From an uncultured Holophagaceae bacterium (lineage in GTDB: Bacteria > Acidobacteriota > Holophagae > Holophagales > Holophagaceae), in the NCBI GenBank assembly GCA_903876615.1, contig CAIRAS010000265.1, positions 1 to 23,475 of the forward strand: a DNA stretch of 23,475 nt, read 5' to 3'. The notes under the pieces were generated by a model. It worked only from the letters and a program-made list of their open reading frames with translations. It did not search any database and was not told the DNA's origin. The first letter of the stretch is position 1. Every line of letters begins with the position of its first letter. The position numbers and the translations under genes were made by a program. Positions 1 to 7,400 of the stretch are shown here, piece by piece.

Positions 1-504
1 CTCTACTACGAGACCATTGCCATTCGGCGGGGCGAGCGCCTGAAGGTCTACACGAACTCCATGAGCGACTTCTGGGGGGATGGCCCCGACCTCGACGAGG
101 CGCGGCGGGTGGCCCTGGACACCATGCGCCAGACGCCCCACCTGATCTGGATGATGCTCACCCGGCGTCCGGAAATAATCCTGGACAGGATTTCGGCCAC
201 CCTCGATCTGGCCATGGAGGACTACGGCAGCACCCCCAGCGAATCCGGGCGCGAGTTCATCCTGTGGCTGCAGTCCTGGCTAGATGGCGAGGCTCCGGAA
301 AACATCTGGCTTGGCACCACGATGGAGCAGGCGGAGGGGTCGGCGCCTCGTGTTACCACGCTGCTTACCGTTCCGGCGGTGAAGCGATTCCTGTCCTGCG
401 ACCTCTGCTGCCCGCGGCTGCTGTATGGGCCGGAGCATGGCTGTCAGGGGATCACCCTGAACGCCGCCAGGAAGGACTCCGTGCCCCTCGCAAACGGGTT
501 CTGA
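1..504 (+). CDS. Phage Gp37/Gp68-like protein (DUF5131), 5' end outside window
   Basis: The reading frame is open from the first base, so the gene starts before the window; the Met codon at 61 is internal. Visible family features are the VYTNSMSDFWGD segment near the window start, matching the 'vfvnSMSDlf' block of DUF5131, then HLIWMMLTRRPE ('fqvLTKRPE') and ENIWLGTTMEQ ('NvWLGvSvE'), then RFLSC. The biochemical role of the family is not established; members occur in phages and next to three-Cys-motif (TcmP) proteins. Family members normally continue after RFLSxEP with a WVIvGGESG block and another 60-80 residues. Here the protein stops about 30 residues after RFLSC and has no GGESG in any forward frame, so the C terminus looks truncated or divergent. 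The stop lies 11 bases before the next gene. Confidence 0.75.
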   Translation, partial: LYYETIAIRRGERLKVYTNSMSDFWGDGPDLDEARRVALDTMRQTPHLIWMMLTRRPEIILDRISATLDLAMEDYGSTPSESGREFILWLQSWLDGEAPENIWLGTTMEQAEGSAPRVTTLLTVPAVKRFLSCDLCCPRLLYGPEHGCQGITLNAARKDSVPLANGF

Positions 505-515
505 CCGAGGTCCTC

Positions 516-920
516 ATGCTCATCCCCATCGAGATCCTGGAGGCGTCGGACCTGGCCGTGGCCCAGTTCGAAAGCTGCTGCGCAGGGCGGCCGGGGCAGG
601 AGGTGATCGTCGTCCTCCTCCTCCGTTCCGACCCCAGACACACCGAAGGTGATCGCTTCCAGTTCCAGGATCACCTCGTAACAGAGATCCTGAGGGCAGC
701 CTCCATCGCGGTCCGTCGGGTCGACATTGCGGACTCGGAGGGCCTGGAGGTTCCCGTGCGCCTGGCAATGGTGTGCGACGCCGACACCGGCCGGGCCCTG
801 TGGCCTACGCCGTCCAGCCATGCGGCCGGGCCGGCGCTCACCCTGGAGGACTTCTGGGATCCCATCGATCAGATCAGTCCCTCCATCCAGTTCTCGAGAG
901 TGACTAATTTTTGGACATGA
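516..920 (+). CDS. Hypothetical protein, 134 aa
   Basis: I do not recognise this protein. The ATG at 516 has a GAGG ribosome binding site five bases upstream (507-510), overlapping the end of the DUF5131 gene, so the two are probably co-transcribed. The product is acidic and soluble-looking, with no signal peptide or membrane segment. It begins MLIPIEILEASDLAVAQFE and has a hydrophobic strand (EVIVVLLLR, about residues 28-36) that could sit in an alpha/beta core. A cysteine pair lies near residues 21-22. A longer open frame reaches back to 264 but overlaps the previous gene with unnatural composition, so I chose 516. Coding support is natural amino-acid composition plus the ribosome binding site; function is unknown. 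Confidence 0.55.
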   Translation: MLIPIEILEASDLAVAQFESCCAGRPGQEVIVVLLLRSDPRHTEGDRFQFQDHLVTEILRAASIAVRRVDIADSEGLEVPVRLAMVCDADTGRALWPTPSSHAAGPALTLEDFWDPIDQISPSIQFSRVTNFWT

Positions 921-1333
921 AGGGTCCATCACGTTGGGACCCACGGTCATGTGGGAAAGCCAACACTTGGAAGTCAGTGGCAAGGGGTCAAGACAAGCTC
1001 AGCTCAAGTGAAGTAAACAAGAGATATAAATCTGAATTTTCGAGTGTCTAGATTTTTCGAATAGGGAGATGAGAAACCTGGCCAGAACCGATCGTTTAAT
1101 CAGGAAGGATTGCACCCCATTGCCTTAGCAAAAATTTCAAAGGACATCGGGTGTCAATGTCCAGATCTCAGGCCGGTTGACAGACCCCGATACGAGGCCA
1201 AGTTGCCACTGTAGGCCGTGAGCCGGATTTCGTACGCAACAGCTCTTAGGTCAGGTTCCTTCCGTGTCAGCGGACCTGTCTGATTCGGGGGATTCCTGTC
1301 CCCATCCCAGCCCACTTTGAAAAGGCGATCCCC
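921..1333. other. Gene-free region with hairpins upstream of the pilin operon
   Basis: No convincing gene is visible on either strand in these 413 bases. The middle (about 1010-1140) is clearly more AT-rich than its surroundings and contains a TATAAA box at 1025-1030 (a possible -10 element without a good -35) and an imperfect 10-base direct repeat (GAATTTTCGA at 1034, GATTTTTCGA at 1051). A TTGACA at 1177-1182 resembles a -35 box but has no good -10 partner. Downstream are hairpins at 1142-1162, 1252-1278 and 1288-1303. It probably holds the promoter and a long leader of the minor-pilin operon. Confidence 0.5.
922..955 (+). other. Two overlapping, mutually exclusive hairpins after the 134-aa gene
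   Basis: GGGTCC (922-927) pairs with GGACCC (937-942) around a 9-base loop. CCCAC (940-944) pairs with GTGGG (951-955) around a 6-base loop. The two stems share bases 940-942, so only one can form at a time. They start two bases after the upstream stop codon. There is no T-tract, so this is not a classical intrinsic terminator. Confidence 0.35.
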
Positions 1334-2101
1334 ATGCATCCTCACCTCCTCTCCAGGCGCTCGAGCGGCTACTCCCTGCTTGAAGCGATGCTGGTCATGG
1401 GTATCGTCGGGATTCTCTCGATGACCGGCGTCTCCCAGTTCCAGTCCCGGAATGCCGGGGCCGTGCGCACCCTCATGGATGAAGTCGAAGGCTCCCTGGG
1501 GAACGCCCATCGTAAGGCCACGGCCACAGGTCGGGACATGGCCATCGTCACCTGGGGGCTCTGGAATGCCGCCAGTCCGCTCGTGCTGGCCCACGGCGAC
1601 GCGACGATTGTCGACTCGGACATCCAGAAGATTGCCTATGGGACTACCCCCGCCGCCAGCCTCACCTCCGCCCAGGTCAGCAGCGTGGCGGCCCCCTTCC
1701 GGTATCTGACCGGGGACCGCGTCCATCTTGGGGCGCGCATCGTGACGATCGGTTCCACCGAGTGGGCCAACGCCAAGGCGGCGACCTCCACGGGGGCCAA
1801 GAATGTGGACATCACCGCGGTCCAGCCCTTCGCCGCCACCGGCGTCATGAATGGTCTGGTGGTGGATGCGAACCTCCTGTTCCCCGAGGACAACTCGGCG
1901 GCGCACCGGGTCTTGATCAGCGGCAGCAACAAGCGCTTCCTTTCCACCTTCATCATTCCCGTGGTCGCCACCACCGACTCCGGGCGGGCGATCCCTGGCG
2001 GTCCCATGGGGATGATCGTGGTGCTGGCCAACGGTGGGACGATCTTCAAGTTCTACAACCCGGGCGTCCGGGATGGGGATGGGAAATGGCGGCGGATCTG
2101 A
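1334..2101 (+). CDS. fimT: GspH/FimT-family type IV minor pilin
   Basis: This is a minor pseudopilin that would be cleaved by prepilin peptidase and take part in priming or tipping the type IV pilus. The N terminus is a short basic leader ending in Gly12, then Tyr13-Ser-Leu-Leu-Glu17, giving the conserved Glu at +5, and a hydrophobic helix (LLEAMLVMGIVGILSMTGV). The remaining roughly 220 residues are Ser/Thr/Gly-rich, as in the globular domains of GspH/FimT/FimU proteins, though this one is longer than the usual 160-180. The start is supported by an AAGG just upstream and by the leader length. It is the first gene of a five-gene operon and its 3' end overlaps pilV by 16 bases. FimT and FimU cannot be told apart by eye, so the symbol is tentative. 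Confidence 0.83.
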   Translation: MHPHLLSRRSSGYSLLEAMLVMGIVGILSMTGVSQFQSRNAGAVRTLMDEVEGSLGNAHRKATATGRDMAIVTWGLWNAASPLVLAHGDATIVDSDIQKIAYGTTPAASLTSAQVSSVAAPFRYLTGDRVHLGARIVTIGSTEWANAKAATSTGAKNVDITAVQPFAATGVMNGLVVDANLLFPEDNSAAHRVLISGSNKRFLSTFIIPVVATTDSGRAIPGGPMGMIVVLANGGTIFKFYNPGVRDGDGKWRRI

Positions 2102-2637
2102 GGCCCGGCGGACCCGTACCGTCCCGAAGATGCCCATCCCAGGCGGGCTTCAGCATGATCGAGATGCTGATGACGGCCTTCATCATGGCCGTCGGCATCT
2201 TGGGTCTCACAGCCCTGCAGGTCATGTCGCTGAAGGCGACCCGGGGCAGTCGCAGCCTGGGCACGGCCATCCTGGTGGCCGAGCAGGTGCTGGATCAGGC
2301 CGAGCGGGAAGGGCGCCTGAGCTGGCTCAACCTCACGGACACGAACGCCACCAACCCTGCGGCGCTGGCGGGACTCAAATACATCAACCTCGCCAGCGAC
2401 AGCTCGGTGGTGGATAAGTTCAACAGCAAGGGCGGCCCGGTGGACGCGAGCTCGATGGACCTGACGGAAGCGATGACCTTCTTCACGGCCACCACGACCC
2501 GGGTTGCGCCCACGAAGGCAAAGACGGGGAGCTTGTCGGAGCTGACCGTGGTCGTCCAGTTCGTGGACGAGGCCGACAAGAGCGGAATCGGCGTCAAGCG
2601 CTACGTCAGGCTCAACCGGGTGATCACCCATGCCTAG
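2086..2637 (+). CDS. pilV: PilV-family type IV minor pilin
   Basis: The N-terminal segment carries a prepilin cleavage site Gly21|Phe22-Ser-Met-Ile-Glu26 followed by MLMTAFIMAVGILGLTALQ, the hydrophobic helix typical of PilV ('aviAvgILGLaalQ'). The product is 183 residues, a normal length for PilV. The ATG at 2086 is the only in-frame start that keeps the leader and lies inside the end of fimT (16-base overlap), implying translational coupling. An ATG at 2129 is out of frame. The role is as a minor pilin in the initiation or tip complex with PilW, PilX and PilY1. The leader of 21 residues is rather long. The gene overlaps pilW by 8 bases. Confidence 0.8.
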   Translation: MAADLRPGGPVPSRRCPSQAGFSMIEMLMTAFIMAVGILGLTALQVMSLKATRGSRSLGTAILVAEQVLDQAEREGRLSWLNLTDTNATNPAALAGLKYINLASDSSVVDKFNSKGGPVDASSMDLTEAMTFFTATTTRVAPTKAKTGSLSELTVVVQFVDEADKSGIGVKRYVRLNRVITHA

Positions 2638-3841
2638 GCCGGTCAGCGCCCCGGGCGTCCCGAGCGCAAGGGGCTTCTCCCTGGTGGAGCTGCTGGTGGC
2701 CCTGGTCTTCACCATGACCCTCATGGCCGGAATGGCCAATGTCTACAAGGCCAGCCTGTCCAGCTTCTATACCTCCGGGGAGTCCATCTCCAGCACCCGG
2801 CGGAACCGCATGTCCCTGGACCTGCTGGCGGATGACCTGAACCAGGCCTGCATGTATCTGGCGGATCTGGCGGTGCCCCCCACCACCAGCGCCACCATGC
2901 AGCCCTTCTTCGTCCTGCCGAACATGGCCATCGCTCTACCGACCGGTGCTGCCGCCAGCGCGGATGATCCGACGACCTCAGATGAGCTCTACTTCTATGT
3001 CGACCAGCCCCTGCCCTTCGAAGGGACGGTGACTTCCGATACCAAGCAGAAGTCCACTGCAGAGTTGGTCCTCAGTGGTGTCGCCCCGGTTGCCGCCGAT
3101 AACACCTTCACCGTCGAGTGCGGCAACACCTCCTATGCGAACCTGGTCAAGAGCGGCCACCTCCTGCTCTTCAAGGACGCCTGGGAGGCGGCCGTCATCA
3201 CCGGGACCCCGACGGTCAGCGGCACGAAAGTCACGGTCACGGTGGGGACCGGGGCCCTCGCCAACACGGCCATCACCGGCAGCGGCGCCTCGGGGGTGGC
3301 CCTGGGGAAGAAACACCGGGTGGATAGCTCGGTGCTCTTCGCCCAGGCCGCGCAGATGGTCCGCTACCGGATCGAGCTCCTCAAGGTGGATCCCGGCAGC
3401 AGCAACGGCGTCCCCTGTCTGGTGCGGGATCAGGGGAACTACCTCGACACCACCTTCACCCCCACCCAGGCCCAGCAGATCATCGCCGAGGACGTGGCGG
3501 GCTTCAGCGTCCTGCTCAGCGCCAACGGCGGCTCCAGCTGGGGCGGGCTCACGACGTCAGGGAGGAAGGCCAGCTACTCCGGTGCGAGCGCGGGCTGGGA
3601 CCTGGGGCTCCGGACCGAGCTGGACACGCAGCTGGCCGCCGCGGGCCGGGCCGATGTCCTCTCCACCCGGGCCACCGCCAGCTGGTTCCGGGCCACCCCG
3701 ATCCTGGTGCGGCTGGATGTCACCACCCGCACGGCGGTCAAGCGCTCGGAGTACTCCTCCGCGGGCAAGACCCTCGCCTACCGGAACTTCACCCAGAGCC
3801 TGGTCTTCGTGCCCCGGCACTCGGGCCTGGCCATGAACTGA
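2630..3841 (+). CDS. pilW: PilW-family type IV minor pilin
   Basis: This is a 403-residue minor pilin. The leader ends at Gly15, followed by Phe16-Ser-Leu-Val-Glu20 and a hydrophobic helix (LLVALVFTMTLMAGM), so the Glu at +5 is present. After the helix come the RRNRMSLDLLADDLNQA segment, typical of PilW ('...l..dir.AGy') and a long Ser/Thr/Gly-rich C-terminal region. Length fits the long PilW class found with large PilY1 proteins. The start codon lies within the last codons of pilV (8-base overlap). The likely role is assembly of the pilus tip together with the neighbouring PilX and PilY1. Confidence 0.8.
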   Translation: MPRPVSAPGVPSARGFSLVELLVALVFTMTLMAGMANVYKASLSSFYTSGESISSTRRNRMSLDLLADDLNQACMYLADLAVPPTTSATMQPFFVLPNMAIALPTGAAASADDPTTSDELYFYVDQPLPFEGTVTSDTKQKSTAELVLSGVAPVAADNTFTVECGNTSYANLVKSGHLLLFKDAWEAAVITGTPTVSGTKVTVTVGTGALANTAITGSGASGVALGKKHRVDSSVLFAQAAQMVRYRIELLKVDPGSSNGVPCLVRDQGNYLDTTFTPTQAQQIIAEDVAGFSVLLSANGGSSWGGLTTSGRKASYSGASAGWDLGLRTELDTQLAAAGRADVLSTRATASWFRATPILVRLDVTTRTAVKRSEYSSAGKTLAYRNFTQSLVFVPRHSGLAMN

Positions 3842-3851
3842 GAGGACACCC

Positions 3852-4478
3852 ATGCCAGGCACAGGCTCCCCCCACCCACGGCCCTCCGAAACCGGGGGCA
3901 TCACCATTGTCGTGGCCCTCATGCTGCTGATCCTGCTCACCACCGCTGCCGTGGGCATGTCCCGGAACGCCCTGCGCGACATCGTCACCGTGGGCTTCGG
4001 CCGCCAGGGGGGCATGTCCCGCAACGTGGCTGAATCTGGAGTGGGGTGGTCCATCTTCTGGATGGATCTGGAAAACGGCAAGGTGGCGACCTCGGGTACC
4101 TCCGCGCAGAAGCTCGTCCGCCTGAAGACCGCGCTGCTGATGGACGACACGCGGACCGGTTCGGCCTTCGACCTCAGCTCGTCCGATCCCACATCCCCCA
4201 CCGCCTACTCGCCCAATGGGAAGGTCTTGGAGGACCTGAAGCTGGTCACGTCCGACGGGAGCATCCAGGGCTACACCCTCGGCCTCACGCGCATGGGCAA
4301 GCTGCCCATTGTCCTCACCAGCCAGGGCATGGGCGCCAGCGCCTACGCGCCGGCGGCCGGGGGGAAGGCACGCCAGGCCCCGGACTTGTGGGCCACCCGC
4401 GCCGACGCCCAGGTCACCCAGACCCCGGTGACTTTCGTCCACGCCAAGGAAGTCTGGTTCTCCACCCCCGTCCAGTAG
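3852..4478 (+). CDS. pilX: PilX-family type IV pilus assembly protein
   Basis: The protein has 208 residues. After a short polar leader ending ETGG there is a single hydrophobic helix (ITIVVALMLLILLTTAAVGM, residues 17-36), followed by SRNALRDI and then RNVAESGVGW, which match the PilX N-terminal domain pattern ('...RNLAfqAAEAALr'). As in other PilX proteins, the Glu at +5 found in other pilins is missing (it is Val here), and the processing Gly is Gly15 or Gly16. A GAGAGGA ribosome binding site precedes the ATG at 3852, ten bases after pilW. Position between pilW and pilY1 is the canonical order, which supports the call more than sequence alone. Confidence 0.76.
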   Translation: MPGTGSPHPRPSETGGITIVVALMLLILLTTAAVGMSRNALRDIVTVGFGRQGGMSRNVAESGVGWSIFWMDLENGKVATSGTSAQKLVRLKTALLMDDTRTGSAFDLSSSDPTSPTAYSPNGKVLEDLKLVTSDGSIQGYTLGLTRMGKLPIVLTSQGMGASAYAPAAGGKARQAPDLWATRADAQVTQTPVTFVHAKEVWFSTPVQ

Positions 4479-4493
4479 TTCAGGAGCAGCACC

Positions 4494-7400
4494 ATGGCTC
4501 ATTGCCGCCAGTCCCTCTTCCGCTTCGCTCTGGCACTGGCTCTGGGCCTGCTGGCCGCGATGCCGGCGCGGGCCCAGCTGGACCCCAAGCTTCAGTCCGG
4601 CAGCACGGACTTCCTGGACCTCTTCCAGCAGTCCAGTAGCAAATCGCCCAAGCCCGAGATCGTCTCGGTGTTCGACTTCTCCACCTCCATGAAGAGCCTC
4701 ATGTTCCACCCCCTCTACCAGAACACGGACCTGGCCGACGCCGACATTTACCGGGAGATGGTCTTCACGCTCACCCCCGGCACGGCAACGATACCGGCCA
4801 ACAACGGATACTGGGTCCAAGCCAGCGCGGACGGGGCCAGCAGCAGCTGCGGGTTTACCATCAACTCCGACAGCAGCGCCACCTTTCATCGGGGGACCAA
4901 CGATCCCGCGTGTACTTGGGTGGGCCGTGGGGCCAACGGCCTGGGTGGGTGTGGGGGTGGGTCCGACTACTCGGTCGTCAACAACACGCCGCCCACGCTG
5001 GGCGTCGTTGCGACCGGGCACGCCGGCTCCTCCAGCATCAACCTCATTCCTGTGAGCAACTCCTCGACCTACGGGGCCAACAACCACACGAGCTACACGG
5101 CCGGGGGGGCCTACAGCAACACTTCCTCCATGTCCGGAATCTCGGTGAGTCCCGCAGGTCCCTGGACCCCCGGTACCACCGTTACCCTGACGGTGACCGT
5201 GAAGTATGTCCTGGCCGAGGGCGAAGCCTCCTACACCCCGTATGTGAGCTGGAGCGGGGCGGACCCGGTGAGTTGGACAGACCTCGGCTCTGGATCCTAC
5301 CGGTCCCAGGCCACTGTCATCATCCCGGACTTTGTCGCCACCAGCACCACCGTGACCCACAGCCCCAACTCGGAGTACGACTACGTCCAGCTCGCCCCTA
5401 TCATGGTCGCGCTGAGCTCCTCGCCGAACACCCCCATCCTTGATGGCGGCACCATCCCCGCGGGGGCGATGCTGATCTTCAAGACCTACTTCCTCATCCA
5501 GGGAGGGGCCGGCCACACCAGCATCACCTGGATGTCCGGGGCCGATGGGGGCAACGTCTGCAATTCCTACATCTTTTCCGGGTATACCGACGCAGGCAAG
5601 ACCCTGAGCTCTGCCACCAGCATTTCGGATGTCCCCCTGCCTGTCTACTGCACCAATGGCGGCGCGGGTGGCGCTGACGCCCGGGTCGATGTGGCCTTCG
5701 CGGATCGCCCGAATGTGCTCATTGCGACCACCGCATGGGGAGGTCAGGCCTTGCGCAAACCCGATGGCTCGGCGGTCACCGCCGCTGACGCCAGTACCTG
5801 CACGAGGTGGGGAGGAGCCAACGATGTCTTCAGCTGGATCATGGCCGCCAGCCACGTGCGAGTCTCAAGAACCGTGGTCAATGGCACGGGAAAATCCGTC
5901 AAGCGGACCATCGATATCCCCATCCCCTGGAAGATCCTGGACCGGAGCTCCACCGGGGTGCCCCTGAGCTCAGTCACGATCCTGGATCGGCAGGTCAAGG
6001 ACGGGACCACCTACGGCAGTGGCCTGCAGCTCGAAATGGACACCTGCTACAAGTTCGTGGACCAGAGGACACGCAGCTACCCCGCCTTCGGCGACGCAGC
6101 CCAAGACGCATATAACGGTCATACCTCAGTCAGGCTCTCCACCATCGCCTACCGCCCCGCCTATGTGGACTGGCTCTTCAACGGCAAATATCAGAGCACG
6201 GACGCCCTGGCCCCGAACTACACCACGGACTCGGCCCTGGCGGGCAGCTTCATCGTCTTCGATGCGGTCGATGCCACCCTGGTGAAGAACCAGGACAGCG
6301 CGAGCTGGGGCCAGGGCTTCGGGCCCACCGGAACCTGGGGCCAGATCCGGGTTCCCAGCTACAACCTGGATGGGAGCTACGCCGGGGTGATCTACGACGA
6401 GGCCTCCCGGTACCGGACCCCGGCCCTCACCCGGGTGCAGGCCATCAAGAAGGCGCATGTCCAGAGCTGGGTGGCCCACCAGGCGGAGGTCTACTGGGCC
6501 TTCCGCTGCCTGGATCCCGTCCATGAGGCCACGCCAGACCCGCTCACGACCTGGTATCCGGTCGCGGGCACGGTCACCAGCCTCAACAACGACAGCAAGA
6601 CCACCCTGGCGAGCGCCTCGAGCTACGCCACGCCGGTCGGCCAGGACTCGGGCTGGACGCTGCTCAACAACACGGCCGCCCAGGGCCCCACCTCCACCAC
6701 CGGGAACTCCGTGTTGGGCCTGAGCCGCCTCGCCAGCCTCTTCGCCACGGGTGACACCCCCCTCACCTATGCCATGGCCCGGACCCTGGCCCAGTTCAAC
6801 GATGCGAGCAGCGTCTTCAACGACGTGGTCGGCTCCCCTCCGACCCCGTGCGGCAAGCACTTCCTGATCCTCTTCACGGACGGCGTCGACAACAACGGCA
6901 ATGCGACCCTCGGCAGCAATCCCAACCTGACGACGCCCTATGTCACGGGCACCCTCGGCGCCGAGACCTTCAGCGCGCTCCTGGGCAATCAGACCCTCAT
7001 CAAGACTCCAGCCCTCGTCAACCGGGACGGCGCCAACTGGAACCTCTTCACCTTCGCCGCGGCCGCGGCCCACCTGGCGGACGCCTCCCTGGGCACGAAG
7101 GGCACGGACTACCTGGCGGCCCGGAGTCAGACCGCCTCCGGTAGATCGCCCTCCGGCTTCCTCCCCTTTGCCATCCATCAACGCAACGGGGTCACCTACA
7201 ATCCGGATCATCTGGTGACCACCATGACCGTGGGAGTCAGCCTGGCCGGCCAGTACACGAACCCCGCGAGCCCCAAGCGCAGCCTCTTCCTGGCGGCCCT
7301 CCTGGGGCGCCCCGGGCTCTCCAGCGGGGTCCTCAGCACCTACCATGCCTTCCGGGGCTGGGATCAGGCCGCAGGCACGACCATCGACAACATCGACCCG

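Noticed and set aside
380..520. Frameshift as explanation for the short DUF5131 C terminus
   Set aside because: None of the three forward frames downstream contains the family's WVIvGGESG block, so a simple frameshift does not restore it.
1180..1280. Possible GEMM-type cyclic-dinucleotide riboswitch, from ACGCAACAGC near 1233 resembling ACGCAAAGC
   Set aside because: The upstream GGGCAAACC and tetraloop parts of the GEMM consensus are not present, so the match is too weak to annotate.
1154..2137. Minus-strand open frame of 327 codons opposite the fimT gene
   Set aside because: Composition is the Gly/Asp/Arg/His-rich type of shadow frames, and the plus strand carries a clear prepilin with a proper leader.
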